Origin: Mycoplasmopsis pulmonis
GTDB lineage: Bacteria > Bacillota_I > Bacilli_A > Mycoplasmatales > Metamycoplasmataceae
Assembly (NCBI RefSeq): GCF_900660575.1
Contig: NZ_LR215008.1
Location: 186,001 to 250,000, forward strand
Direction: 5' to 3'
DNA length: 64,000 nt
The notes beneath the pieces are model-generated. The model searched no databases. It was not told the DNA's origin and worked only from the letters and a program-made list of their open reading frames with translations. The stretch's first letter is position 1. Each line of letters begins with the position of its first letter. Made by a program: the position numbers and the translations under genes. Positions 46,112 to 59,911 of this stretch are shown here, piece after piece.

Positions 46112-47857
46112 ATGATAAAAAAGTCATTTTGGTTTGAATGGTATGAAGGCAGTAAACAAAAAACAACTAAAAGAATTCGTTTTGAGTGAAAATCTGTAAT
46201 TGCTATTTTTGTAATTTTTTTAGTTATTTGAAGTTTTTATAATGTTTTTGGAAAAATTAATCCTAGAGGATTTCAAATTTTCTCTGAAAACTTTAAAGAC
46301 TTTTTTGCTTTTTGAAATGTTAGTGTCAAATACCCGGGTTATTCTCTTATAAGTCTTAGTTTTCAATTTTTATGAACTTCTCTTAAATATGTAGCTTTAG
46401 GAAATACTATTGGTTTTATTCTGGCTATGATTAGCTCCTACTTTAGTGCTAGAAATATAAATAAAAGTTATGTCTCTACATTGCTAAAGTCAATTATTCT
46501 ATTTTTTAGAGCCTTCCCAGTGCTAGTTTTTGTTTATGCTTTTAGAGAAGGTTTTGAATCTATTTTAGTAGCTAGTTTAGTTTTTAGTTGATTTACATGA
46601 CTATGACTTCATAAATATATCTATGAAATTATTGAAAATGTTGATCTAAAAAAATATAACCATTACATAATGACAGGATATTCTAAATTTTCTGCTTATC
46701 GAAAAGGAATTTTTCCTGAGATAAAAACTAAATTAATTCTAATTTATTTTTTATCTTTTGAAGCTAATCTAAGATGATCTTCAATTTTAGGAGCAGCTGG
46801 AGTTGAGGGTATTGGTTCTCTTTTTAATGATGCTTGAAAAGATAATAAATATCGTTTTAAGGCAATAGGAATTCCATTAGTTATCTTTTTGTTTGCTATT
46901 TTATTTTTAGAAGCAATTAATTTATTCTTGAATAAAGTTGTTCTTTACAGGAAAAATAGAACTTTTTCAGAAAAAGACTATGGATATTGTTTTAATTGAA
47001 AAACATGGTTTCAAGTATTTTTAATTTTGATTTTTGTTGTAATTGCACTAATAGCTTTTTCTGAGATTAGATGAAATTTTTCAAGAATTAATGACTTTGG
47101 TATCTTTTTAAAAAGTGTTTTTATTCCTAGATTTGATTTTTGATTTACTCCAGTAAGAGAAAATAATCCATTTTTTATGATTGGAACAGTTATTTTCCAA
47201 AGTATAAGCATTGTAGTTTTAACTATATTTTTTGCACTTCTAATTAGTATTTTTTTAAATGAAAAACTTAATAGTAAGTATGTTTATTTACCATTAAAAA
47301 TAATTAATTCAGTTGTTAGAGTTATTCCAACTATCTTTTGATTCTTTATTTTTTCACCTATTTTTCATAATCCACTTTTATTTGTGGTAGTAATTGCCAT
47401 TAGTATTCACAACTCAAGTGTTTTATCCATACAAATTAATGCATTAATTAATGCTATTAATTTTAAGATATATGATAATTTGAAACTACAAGGATGATCT
47501 CGTGGAAGATTGCTTATTTTTTATGTGCTTCCTTCAATTAAAAAAGATCTAATAAGTTGAGTAGTTTTTAAATTTGAAGACATTTTTAGAAACGTAATTT
47601 TATTCGGTGTCTTTGGTTCTTCTCTTCTAGGAGCTAGATTAGTTTCTCTTCTTTCTCCAGGTAGAGCACAAGAGCTTTCAATTGCAGCTAGCTATGTATA
47701 TCCTATTGTTATTTTTATAATTCTACTTAATATTTTTTCAGCTTTTTTCAAGAAAAAAAGTTGAAAAAAAGTAAAAGATAAAAACTCATCATTTAAGAAT
47801 AAACTTATTAATCATTCAAAAGTGATATCTACAAAGCTTAAACGAAAAATAAAATAA
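46112..47857 (+). CDS. p69-type ABC transporter permease (PhnE-like tandem domains; thiamine pyrophosphate uptake)
   Basis: A 581-residue membrane protein with two binding-protein-dependent permease domains in tandem (about 80-270 and 345-545). Each has an EAA-like cytoplasmic loop: TGYSKFSAYRKGIFPEI and LQGWSRGRLLIFYVLPSI. Such double permeases are the p69 partner of the mycoplasma p37 (Cypl) lipoprotein and p29 ATPase. M. hyorhinis p37 binds thiamine pyrophosphate. In that species the three genes are adjacent. Here p29 and p37 lie on the other strand at 54230-56214. A TATAAT at about 46099 may be its own promoter. No riboswitch is seen in its 150-base leader. Confidence 0.82.
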
Positions 47858-47986
47858 GATCAAAACCCTAAAAAAATTTTTTTGAATAAAACTTAGATTT
47901 TATCTATCAAAAGTAGATTAGATTTTTATAAGAGTTTTAAAAGTAAAATTTGTTAGCTAAAAATTAAGTTTTAAATTTAAATTAAA

Positions 47987-48032
47987 AAAACAAGTGTCTT
48001 TAGATAAATATAAATCTACACTTGTTTTAATT
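47987..48032. terminator. Bidirectional terminator between p69 and frr
   Basis: AAAACAAGTGT (47987-47997) pairs with ACACTTGTTTT (48018-48028). An inner TAGAT/ATCTA extends the stem. A and T runs lie outside on both sides. Confidence 0.75.
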
Positions 48033-48071
48033 TAATAAGGAACATTTGATTAAAAAGCAAAATTTTTGCTT

Positions 48072-48635
48072 TTAAATTTCCATTAGTTCTCTTTCTTTTC
48101 TTTTGGTAATTTCATCTATTTGTTCAATATATGAATCATTAATTGTTTGAATTTTTGTTTCATATTTTTTAATATCATCTTCAGAAATTTCACTTTTAAA
48201 TGATTTAATTTTTTTATTTGACTCTTGTCTTAAAAGTCGAATAGAAACTCTAGCTTGTTCTGTAAATTTATTTAGTGATTTAACTAATTCTTTTCTTCTT
48301 TGAGTATTTAGAGCTGGAAAGTTTAGTCTAATTTGATTTCCTTCATTAACAATGGCAACATCAAGATTTGCTAATAATAAACTTTTGTGAATTTCCTTTG
48401 TGATGTTATGATCAAAAGGCTTAATTAAAAGTTGTTGAGGCTCTGGAACACTAATATTAGAAATTTGCTCAAGAGGTATTAACTCTTCATAGTAAGAGAC
48501 TTTAATGTTTTTGATTAATTGAGGATTTGCTCTTCCAGTTGAAATTTTTGATAAATTAAATTCAAAATTTGAAACTACATTCATTGATTTTTCTTCAAGA
48601 GTTGAAAAAACTTCATTAATTATTGAAATATCCAT
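48072..48635 (-). CDS. frr: Ribosome recycling factor
   Basis: A 187-residue protein of normal length. The RRF landmarks are ISTGRANPQLI near the N terminus, ISVPEPQQLLIKPFD in the middle and the LNTQRRKELVKSLNKFTEQARVS-like helix. It splits the post-termination ribosome with EF-G. It starts in a TAATG overlap with the pyrH stop, so the two are translated together, the usual pyrH-frr order. Confidence 0.97.
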   Translation of the reverse strand: MDISIINEVFSTLEEKSMNVVSNFEFNLSKISTGRANPQLIKNIKVSYYEELIPLEQISNISVPEPQQLLIKPFDHNITKEIHKSLLLANLDVAIVNEGNQIRLNFPALNTQRRKELVKSLNKFTEQARVSIRLLRQESNKKIKSFKSEISEDDIKKYETKIQTINDSYIEQIDEITKRKERELMEI

Positions 48636-49348
48636 TAGTTAACCACCTTTGTATGATTTATTTTTCCTAAAATACTATTATAAATAGAATTTTTTTCAGT
48701 TATGTCAAAGACTATTAATTCAATTTTATTTTCTTTGGCCATTGATATGGCTGTAAGGTCCATAATCTGCAAGTTCATATTTAAAACTTCATCATAGGTA
48801 ATTGTGTCAAATTTTTTTGCATCTTTATTTTTCTTTGGATCATCTGAGTAAACTCCATTTACTCCATTTTTACCCATAATGATGGCATCAGCTCCTATTT
48901 CACTAGCAAAAAGAGTAGCTGCTGTATCAGTGGTAAAATAAGGCCTTCCAGTTCCACCTGCAAAAATTACTATTTCATTATTTTCTAAATTTTTTGTAGC
49001 TTTTTCATTGATGTAATTTTCAGCTACTTTAGGATCTAGATTTAAGGAAGAATAAACTCTTGCAACTAATCCTTCTTTTTCAAATCCTGATTTTAGAGCT
49101 AGGCCATTCATGACTGTTGCTAGCATTCCAATATAATCTGCTCTATTTCTAGGAATTCCATTTTTTTCGGCACTCGTTCCACGCCAAAAATTTCCTCCAC
49201 CAACTACAATTGCTACTTCAATTCCTTTTTTGACAACTTCTTTTAATTGTTTAGCAATGTCTTCTACTAATTTATAATCAATGGCTAGATTTTTCTCTTT
49301 ATTTGCTAGCCCTTCACCAGAGAGTTTTAGTAAGATTCTCTTATACAT
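48635..49348 (-). CDS. pyrH: UMP kinase
   Basis: A 237-residue amino-acid-kinase-fold enzyme that converts UMP to UDP. Motifs: KLSGEGLA at the N terminus, VVGGGNFWRG, the ADYIGMLATVMN helix and AGGTGRPYFTTDTAA. Normal length. The start is preceded by GGGGTGAT. First gene of the minus-strand pyrH-frr pair. Its promoter must lie in 49349-49500. Confidence 0.97.
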   Translation of the reverse strand: MYKRILLKLSGEGLANKEKNLAIDYKLVEDIAKQLKEVVKKGIEVAIVVGGGNFWRGTSAEKNGIPRNRADYIGMLATVMNGLALKSGFEKEGLVARVYSSLNLDPKVAENYINEKATKNLENNEIVIFAGGTGRPYFTTDTAATLFASEIGADAIIMGKNGVNGVYSDDPKKNKDAKKFDTITYDEVLNMNLQIMDLTAISMAKENKIELIVFDITEKNSIYNSILGKINHTKVVN

Positions 49349-51203
<1,855 letters not shown>

Positions 51204-51204
<1 letters not shown>

Positions 51205-51947
51205 TGCACTTAGATATATTAGGTGAGTTTTTAGGAACTTTAGTTTTGATTTTACTTGGAAATGGTGTAGGTATGTCAACTCATCTTAAAAGAATGCTTG
51301 CTAACCAACATGGAAAATGAATTATGATTGCCCTAGGTTGGGGCCTTGCAGTTTTAATGGGAGTTATTGTAGCTTTTTCATTAAATTCACCAGCTCATCT
51401 TAATCCAGCTGTTTCTATTTTTGCTTTAGTTTCAGGTAGCTTAGCTCTTTGAAAGTTTTTTGTCTATTTTTTAGTTCAAGTTTTAGGAGCTTTTATAGGG
51501 CAAGTAATTTTATATATAATTAACTATAAAAATATTAAAGAAACTAACGATTGAAATTTGATGCGTGCAATGAGTGCAACTGGTGGGGTATATGATAATT
51601 TTAATGAAAAAGGGCTTGTTCAAAATCTTTTATATGAATATGTAGCAAGCTTAGTTTTAATTGGAGTTATTTTTGCCCTTTCAAAAGGCAAAAATACTCA
51701 AGCTTTTCAAAGTTTAGGAGCCATTCCTGTAATGCTTTTAGTTTTATCAATTGGATTATCTCTTGGTTCAGTAAGTGGCTATGCAATCAATCCAGCTCGT
51801 GATTTTGGACCTAGACTTGCTTTTTGAGTTTTTAGCACTTTAGTTTGAAAACAAAAAAGTGCTTCAGCTCAATGAAGTTATAGTTTTGTGCCAATTGTCT
51901 CTCCACTGCTAGCAGGAACTACCATTGGTTTATTTGCATTAATTTAA
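51204..51947 (+). CDS. glpF: Glycerol uptake facilitator (aquaglyceroporin)
   Basis: A 247-residue six-span channel of the MIP family. The two pore loops are HLNPAVSIF and GYAINPARDFGPR; the latter has the Asp after NPAR typical of glycerol facilitators. Starts in the stop of glpK. No strong terminator follows, and the next 330 bases hold the dnaK control region. Confidence 0.95.
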
Positions 51948-52098
51948 AAGATTAAAAATTTATTTTTTATTATTTATAAGGATTAAAGGAACTTAAAATA
52001 ATAAAAATAAGAATAAATTTATAATTAATAAAAATCCAAAAGTAATTTTTATTAAGCTAGCTAAAATTAAAAATTCTTAAAATTATTTTTTTTAACCT

Positions 52099-52116
52099 AA
52101 AAAAAAAAAAAAAAAA
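52099..52116 (+). repeat. Run of 18 A directly upstream of CIRCE
   Basis: The longest homopolymer in the window, abutting the CIRCE left arm. It could act as an UP-like element or vary in length. Confidence 0.6.
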
Positions 52117-52143
52117 TTAGCACTTTATTCATTTGAGTGCTAA
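52117..52143 (+). promoter_or_regulatory. CIRCE operator (HrcA binding site) of dnaK
   Basis: TTAGCACTT-N9-GAGTGCTAA, one base from the consensus TTAGCACTC-N9-GAGTGCTAA. It lies just upstream of a -10 box, so HrcA should repress dnaK and release it on heat shock. Confidence 0.93.
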
Positions 52144-52151
52144 TTTTGTGA

Positions 52152-52157
52152 TATACT
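52152..52157 (+). promoter_or_regulatory. dnaK promoter -10 box
   Basis: TATACT, 8 bases after CIRCE, preceded by TGTGA. It predicts a leader of about 115 bases before the ATG at 52282 (AAGGAG at 52264-52269). Confidence 0.6.
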
Positions 52158-52278
52158 TCAAAATGTAAGACAAAAAATTACGCACCAAATTTTGTTATTT
52201 ACTAACCGGTGGTAAAAAGCAAAAATAATATAAAAAGATAACTAAGTTAAATAAATTTTTGTAAAGGAGACATTTTAG

Positions 52279-54081
<1,803 letters not shown>

Positions 54082-54100
54082 TTCAAATCTTTAAAATCAA

Positions 54101-54136
54101 AAAATACCAACTAAAAATGAGTTGGTATTTTTGTTT
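54101..54136 (+). terminator. Terminator after dnaK
   Basis: AAATACCAACT and AGTTGGTATTT around AAAAATG, then T-rich sequence. Confidence 0.75.
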
Positions 54137-54167
54137 TGTTTATTTAGTTTTTCAAAAAAACAATAAA

Positions 54168-54201
54168 AAAACAAGTCATTCTTAATAAAGAGGCTTGTTT
54201 T
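54168..54201 (-). terminator. Terminator of the p37-p29 operon
   Basis: AAAACAAG and CTTGTTTT close a loop of about 18 bases. On the minus strand the hairpin is followed by a T run. Confidence 0.55.
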
Positions 54202-54229
54202 ATTAATATTTTAAGCATTATTTATTCAA

Positions 54230-54970
54230 TTATTTATAAATAAAATCAATTTGTTCTTGAGAGAGCTTTTTATTAGTTGTTTCAAGTTGGACTATTTTGT
54301 TATTTTTAATTCCGAAAATTTTGTCAGCATAATTTTGAGCTATATTCAAATCATGGACATTCAAAATAATACAACCTTGAAAGTTTTTTGAAAGATCTTT
54401 AATTAATTTTAAAATGTTTTTTGAAGTTTCCACATCAAGGGCACTTGTAGGTTCATCGGCTAGAATTAATTTAGGTTTTTTGATTAAGATTTTGGCAATT
54501 TCGACTCTTTGCTGTTGGCCTCCAGAAAGATCTGATGCTTTCCAAAATGCTTTATCTAGAATACCCAAATATTCTAATGTGTCGAAAATTTGTTTTTTTT
54601 GTTTCAAAGTTATGATTCCAAAGATCTTAAAAAATCAATTATGATAATCATCAATTGATCTTTTAATATTTACATAGACAAAATCATCCAAAACTAAATT
54701 TGGACTTTGAGACAAAAAACCAATATTTTTAAGTTGTTTTTTTAACTCTTTTGATTTTAGTTTGGTTAAATCAACATTATTCAAAATAACTTGAGAGTCT
54801 TTTGAATTTATTAAGTTTTGAACAATTGCCTTAAAAAGAGTGGTTTTTCCAACACCACTAGGACCTATAATTGCTGCTATTTCAAATGGTTTGAGTTCAA
54901 AGTTAACATCTTCTAAAATATAATTTTTACTATCTGGATATCTCGAAAACAAATTTTTAATTTTTAACAT
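54230..54970 (-). CDS. p29-type ABC transporter ATPase (thiamine pyrophosphate uptake)
   Basis: A 246-residue ATPase of the PhnC-like group. Walker A GPSGVGKTT, signature LSGGQQQRVEIA, Walker B LILADEPTSALD, and H-loop LNVHDLNIA. A UGA near 54635 is Trp; reading it as stop would split the protein between Walker A and signature. Its ATG lies 5 bases after the p37 stop, so the two are co-transcribed. It should power the permease at 46112-47857. Confidence 0.92.
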
Positions 54971-54975
54971 TTTAT

Positions 54976-56214
54976 TTATTGACCATAAGCATTGTTGAAA
55001 ATTTTTCTAACTTCTTCATCAAAGTTAGCTATAGATTTATATCCGTTATAACCTACAAAAGGACCAAAGCTATCTTTTCCACTTTTACCTAAGTTAATAA
55101 AAGTTTGGACAATTAAATTAGCTTGTTTTTCATCAAAGTCTTTTCTAAATGAACCAATGTCATAAGGAAGTCTTTCGGTTGCTGTTAGAACTTCAACTTT
55201 TCCATTTTCAATTTTTGATGTATATCTTTTTCCATCTTTTTCATTTTCAGTTCATGCAAATGATCCTTCTTTATCAAAGGCAATTTTGAAATTTGCATCT
55301 TGACCTATATCTCTACCTTTTCCAACTTTATATTTAGAAGGATGATTAAGTTTATCTGTTGCTAAAGTAAAGTTTTGTCCTAGATTAAAGTGTTTTCTAA
55401 TTAAACTCTCTTGAAGAAGATATTTTCCTGAAGAGTTAGTATTATCTGTGCTTATTATTCCAAAGTTTCTAAAAGTATCTCAATTTTTTTCATTTCAAGC
55501 TTTCTTAATTTGATTTAGATCACTTTCTGTTCCATGAATAAAAAGTATACCTCTGTAAAAACTAACTAGATCATCTGGATTTGAATATAAAAATTCATAT
55601 TTTTTTCCATCTCATTTTTGAGCTTCTCTAGTCCAATTATTATATAAAGGTTCTTTATTAAAAATTGCATTTGTATCAGTGGCAATTTTTCTTAAAGGAT
55701 CATCATTTTGACCATTTACATATTTTGCATTTGCATCTTTGTCAAATTTAAATGCTCTAGTTAAAGTATGCAATTTTGAAAGTAATTTTTTAGATTCTGA
55801 ATCTTGACGAGTTACAGTTTCAGTAACATTTGCTATTCCAAAATCATCAGTTCCTGTTTGAAGTCCTTGAACTACTAGACCACTATCATCTTGATGTTTG
55901 ATTGTAAAGTTTACATCATCAAGATTTTTTGTTTCTGGATCTGCATCTTTGAGTTTTTTAAATTCTTCTGAAAAAGCTTTTAAAAATTTTTCTTCTTTTC
56001 CATCCCCTGCTTTTAATTCTCAATATTGTGTTCTTAAGGTTAGACTAACATCTTTGTCTCATTTTTGAGCAGTAGTAGAATTATTATTTTTAACATCAGA
56101 AGATTGCTTATTTCCAGGCTCAGTTGTTTTACTATTTCCGACACAAGAGACAAAAGTAATAGCTGGTAGAAACAAAAACACACCAGCTAAAATTTTAAAT
56201 TTTTTTAGTTTCAT
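54976..56214 (-). CDS. p37/Cypl-type substrate-binding lipoprotein for thiamine pyrophosphate
   Basis: A 412-residue lipoprotein with lipobox TFVSC (Cys24), a short Asn/Ser linker and a periplasmic-binding-type domain starting at VSLTLRTQYWE. The tail has VGYNGYKSIANFDEEVRKIF. It resembles the mycoplasma p37 (Cypl) family, which binds thiamine pyrophosphate. A TPP riboswitch in the leader independently supports that ligand. Start ATG 56214 follows CGAGGAG. It is the first gene of the p37-p29 transcript. Confidence 0.9.
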
Positions 56215-56277
56215 AAAGTTTCTCCTCGATTTTCATAAGACAGAGAAGAGTAAGTGGTAATTTCTAAGACGAAATTT

Positions 56278-56370
56278 AAAGTCTCGCTACGCTAATATTA
56301 ATTAGATCAGCTAAAGAGTTTTTCTCAACCATACCTACTTTTTCAGTGAGATATAGTACCCCTGCCTTTG
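56278..56370 (-). promoter_or_regulatory. TPP riboswitch (THI box) in the p37 leader
   Basis: Read on the minus strand, the 3' half GCTGATCTAATTAATATTAG followed by CGTAGCGA closely matches the conserved CTGATCTGGATAATGCCAGCGTAGGGA. The 5' half has CAGGGGTACT and GGTTGAGAAAAAC, matching the GGGG and CTGAGA elements. AGGGG can pair with CTCTT and AAAG with CTTT to close the helices. Downstream, CTTCTC can pair with the GGAGAA of the p37 ribosome site, so control is probably translational: TPP represses its own importer. Confidence 0.88.
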
Positions 56371-56376
56371 TTAAAC

Positions 56377-56387
56377 ATTATATTATA
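56377..56387 (-). promoter_or_regulatory. Promoter -10 of the TPP-controlled operon
   Basis: Two overlapping TATAAT boxes on the minus strand, 7-12 bases before the first riboswitch base. Confidence 0.55.
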
Positions 56388-56531
56388 TATTTGATTAATA
56401 AATGAGCTATTTTTTAGTTTCTATGAAAATGTGAAAAATTTAAAATTTAATGCTTTTTATATTAAATAAATATAAAAATAACTAATAAATAAAGAACTTA
56501 TTTTCTATAAATTAATTATCTTTTATAGGCC

Positions 56532-56691
56532 AAAAAAATTTTTAAAAAAAATTAAAATTTTTTAAAAATAGTGTATTATTTAGAACAAGTGACCATAACG
56601 CAAGTTATACCTGATACCATTCCGAACTCAGTAGTCAAGACTTGTGGTGCCGACGATACCCGCTGGGGAAAATAGGGAGTTGCTTTTTTTT
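56532..56691 (+). repeat. 160-bp block carrying 5S rRNA, first copy
   Basis: Identical to 56809-56968 over promoter, gene and start of T tail, offset by 277 bases. The T run differs by at least one base. Confidence 0.9.
56587..56685 (+). rRNA. rrf: 5S ribosomal RNA, copy 1
   Basis: About 99 nt. Conserved loop C CCGAACTCAG and the GGTGCCGACGATACC segment are present. The 5' AAGTGACC pairs with 3' GGGAGTTGCTT to close helix I. TATTAT at 56574-56579 is its -10, and T8 follows. No 16S or 23S gene is in the window. Confidence 0.93.
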
Positions 56692-56863
56692 ATATTTTTT
56701 TTGATATAAAAAAAAGCATAAATACAAACAAGCTTATCAAAATCTTTTAGATTTAAATTTAAATTTAGTTTTTTATTTTTTATTAAAAAGATTAAGTCTT
56801 AGCTTTATAAAAAAATTTTTAAAAAAAATTAAAATTTTTTAAAAATAGTGTATTATTTAGAAC

Positions 56864-56962
56864 AAGTGACCATAACGCAAGTTATACCTGATACCATTCC
56901 GAACTCAGTAGTCAAGACTTGTGGTGCCGACGATACCCGCTGGGGAAAATAGGGAGTTGCTT
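56864..56962 (+). rRNA. rrf: 5S ribosomal RNA, copy 2
   Basis: Base-for-base the same as copy 1, with the same upstream promoter at 56846-56859 and nine T after it. The second copy ends 35 bases before whiA. Confidence 0.93.
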
Positions 56963-56997
56963 TTTTTTTGCCTTTTTTGTGATGAAGGGAATCAACA

Positions 56998-57831
56998 ATG
57001 TCTTTTAGCTATGATATAAAATGAGAACTTATTAACTCGAAATTTAACTCTTCTAAATTTAAATCTTTTGTAAAAGGCTTTGTTTTGGCCTCTGGAGTAA
57101 AAAAAGAAGATAAACTTTGATGCAAGATTAATAGCTTTGACTTAATTGAAAAATTTAAAGAACTTTTAAATAATTTTAAATTTCAATATCAATTTGAAAA
57201 AGGTAACTTTATTTTTGAAGCTAAAAAACTAAATTTTAAAAATATTACCAACTTTACAAGCTTTTATGCTGGAGTTTTTGTAGCAAGAGGCTCTATTAGC
57301 AAAGAAGAAGCCAATAGCTACCATCTTGAATTTAGCTCAAATTATCAAGATTATTTTAATTTAATAATGGAAAGGATTTTAAAACATGAATATGACTTTC
57401 ATTTTAATATTCTGACCAAAAAAAATAAGTATGTAGCTTATTTAAAAAGAGTTAGTTCCATTTCAACTTTTTTACAAGGAATAGGAGCTTTAAATAATTA
57501 TTTTATTTTTGAAGAGCGAAAAATTAATAGAGATATGAAAAGCGCTATGGTTAAATTTACTAATTTAGATGTACAAAACTCATTGAAAATAGTAAATTCA
57601 TCAAAACAACATTGTACTTACATCAATTTTGTTTATCAAAAAAATCTAAAATACCTTTTTAATGAAAAAGAATTAGCTTTTTTTGATTTAAAACTTGAAT
57701 ATCCTTATTTATCTCTTGAAGGAATTAAAGAATTACTAGAAAAAAGAAATATTTATATTTCAAAAAGTGGACTAAACCATTGGTTAATTAAATTAAAGAA
57801 AATATATCTTAACAATAAGGAAAATAAATAG
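56998..57831 (+). CDS. whiA: WhiA-family DNA-binding protein
   Basis: A 277-residue protein with the LAGLIDADG-derived WhiA fold: FYAGVFVARGSISKEE followed by YHLEFSS. A C-terminal helix-turn-helix contains YPYLSLEGIKELL and ISKSGLNHWLIKLKKI. WhiA affects division and, in mycoplasma, has been linked to ribosomal protein gene control. N-terminal UGA codons are Trp. GAAGGGA precedes the start by 7 bases. Transcription may come partly from the 5S promoter. Confidence 0.85.
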
Positions 57832-57863
57832 GTTTTTATGAATTAAAAGTGTAGAATTTTTAT

Positions 57864-58601
57864 ATGTTTGAAAATAGCAATTTATCAATTAAACAAAAAA
57901 AACATTTTATTTTAACCAAAAACAAATTTTATGCCACTACTTTTTTATTTTTAGGGATTATGTTGTTGTCTTTAATGTCAATGACCATGGTTTTTACTAG
58001 CACTAATTGGATTTTTCAAGACTTACAAAGAGCAAAACGACTTCTTTACATAGCGATAGGTACAAGTTTTTCACTTTTCATTGTTTCTTTTTTCTTTAGA
58101 CGAAAAATGTCAACAAGTATAGGTTTTGCCTTATTTATAGTTGTTCCATGAACTTTATCTCTTTCTTTTTTAGCTAGTTCTTCAATAAGCATTTATTTAA
58201 CCCTTAATCAAAATAATGTCTTAAAATCTCTAGCCATCATTGCTATTCCTGGAGCTACTTTAATAGTAATAGGATTACTAAGCTGATTTAATATTTTTAA
58301 ATTTTGAAAATTGTATTCTTTTCTTATTTTTGGAACATTTGGATTAATTATATTTTCAATAGTTTCATTTTTTATCTTCAATTCAGTATTGCATACAATT
58401 TATTCAGTTTTGGCTTACATCATTTTTAGTCTTTGAATTGGTTTTGATATTTGAATTATTCAAAAAAAGGCTGAATACATTCAAACATATGAAAGAGAAA
58501 TTACTATTTCAGCTTTCCTAGCTTTAGCTTTAACATCAGCTTTTTCAATCTTTATTGATGTTGTTAACTTAGTTCTTATTACTGCAGATCTTCTTAGATA
58601 A
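57864..58601 (+). CDS. Bax inhibitor-1/YccA-like seven-span membrane protein
   Basis: A 245-residue protein with seven predicted membrane spans after a basic N terminus. The last part, VLAYIIFSLWIGFDIWIIQK then LALALTSAFSIFIDVVNLVL, has the Asp spacing of the BI-1 family, which contains pH-sensitive calcium-leak channels. The match is by pattern only. It begins 32 bases after whiA and is followed by a terminator. Confidence 0.6.
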
Positions 58602-58618
58602 TTAAATTTAAAAATTTT

Positions 58619-58644
58619 AACCTTCAGGAAACTGAAGGTTTTTT
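58619..58644 (+). terminator. Terminator after the BI-1-like gene
   Basis: AACCTTCAG and CTGAAGGTT close a GAAA loop, then T4. Confidence 0.85.
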
Positions 58645-58673
58645 ATTTGGAATTAACAAATAAAGGCTATTTT

Positions 58674-58679
58674 TATAAT
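58674..58679 (+). promoter_or_regulatory. Possible -10 of the ROK kinase gene
   Basis: TATAAT, 55 bases before the ATG and downstream of the terminator. Confidence 0.45.
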
Positions 58680-58734
58680 AGCAATGTATTATTTTAATAA
58701 TCAATTTATACAAATTATTTAAGAGGAGATTTTT

Positions 58735-59598
58735 ATGAAAATTATAGCCATAGACATTGGAGGAACAAACACTAGAGTTGCCCTTTATGATGAGAGCTTA
58801 AAAAAACTAGATTATAAAAAAATAACTTCCCATCCAAGAAACTATGAAGAGACTATGAACCAAGTAGTTGAATTTATCAATGGCCATCAAGGAGTTGAGG
58901 CAATAGGAATTTCAGCTCCAGGACCAGCTGATTATCAAAAAGGAGTTTTCTTTAATTTACCTAATCTTCCAGGTTGAAGAAATTTTCATTTTATTGATTT
59001 TTTAAAACAAAAAACTAATGTAAAAAATATTAAAGCACAAAATGATGCTAATTTAATGGCCCTTGCTCATCACTATCATTTTAAAAGAACAAAAGATGAT
59101 GTTACACAATTTTTTACAGTCTCAACGGGTATAGGAGCTGGACTAATAATTGAGAATAAAATTTTTGCAGGATCAAAAGGCTTTGGTCAAGAAATTGCAA
59201 ACTTACCAGCTGCTTGAAATAAAGAAAGTGGCTTTGGTTATGGACAAGGTTCAATTGAACTTTATGCCTCTGGTAAAGGACTAAGTCTAAGATCAAATAT
59301 GAAGGCACAAGAGCTTCTTTCAAAGTACAACTATGAAGATAATAAAATTATTGAAGAGGCCATTGAATCACTTGCAAATTTGATTGCCATAAGTGCTGCT
59401 TTTGTAAATCCTAATTTAATAGTTTTTGACGGTTCAGTTGCTCGTTACAACAAATGATACATAATGAAGGCAATAGAAATTTCAAGAAAAAGAATGTTTG
59501 AAAGTCAATGGAATTCACTTGAATTTAAATTTTCTGAATTAGATGATGATGCTGCCTTGATTGGTGCTTTTCATCTTGTAACAAAAAATAACTCTTAA
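58735..59598 (+). CDS. ROK-family sugar kinase
   Basis: A 287-residue kinase. The phosphate loop is AIDIGGTNTRVAL, followed by IGISAPGPAD, NDANLMALA with the catalytic Asp, and VSTGIGAGLI. The zinc motif CxCGxxGC of classical ROK proteins is missing, and GFGQEIANLP replaces the usual GHxxV segment. The substrate may be glucose or an N-acylhexosamine; the sequence alone does not decide. RBS AGAGGAG. It stands alone, between two terminators. Confidence 0.85.
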
Positions 59599-59911
59599 AA
59601 TAAAAAAAGATGATTTTGTTTTTGCTAGCAAAAAAAGAAACATAAAAAAAATTAAAAAATCATCTTTTAAAAAATCTAAGAATTTAAAAAACTTCAAAAA
59701 ATTGAAAAAAGTTAGTTTTTCCCTAAAAAAATGTAGAAAAATTAACTTTTTTTATATTTTTTTTAAATTATTAAGAAAATCATCTTTTATTAAAATATTC
59801 GCAATTTTACTTATTAAAAATTAAAATGTGTTAACATTAAATGTGTAATATCTAATCTTATAAAAATGGATATTTATTATTAGTTTTTTTTAACTTTAAG
59901 AAAGGACCTAA
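59599..59911. other. Intergenic region with tandem terminator-like hairpins
   Basis: AAAAGATGATTTT (59605-59617) can pair with AAAATCATCTTTT at 59656-59668 or with an identical copy at 59776-59788. A 16-base palindrome TTTTTGCTAGCAAAAA lies at 59619-59634. A second stem pairs 59705-59720 with 59737-59752 and is followed by T. The first two end the ROK transcript; the third may act on the next operon. TAATAT at 59846-59851, after TGTG, is a candidate -10. Confidence 0.55.

Noticed and set aside
54230-54970. Split ABC ATPase pseudogene
   Set aside because: The apparent break is a UGA codon, which is Trp in this organism. All nucleotide-binding motifs are in one frame.
58735-59598. Specific assignment as glucokinase or N-acetylmannosamine kinase
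   Set aside because: The zinc and substrate motifs that would decide are absent, and the neighbours give no pathway.
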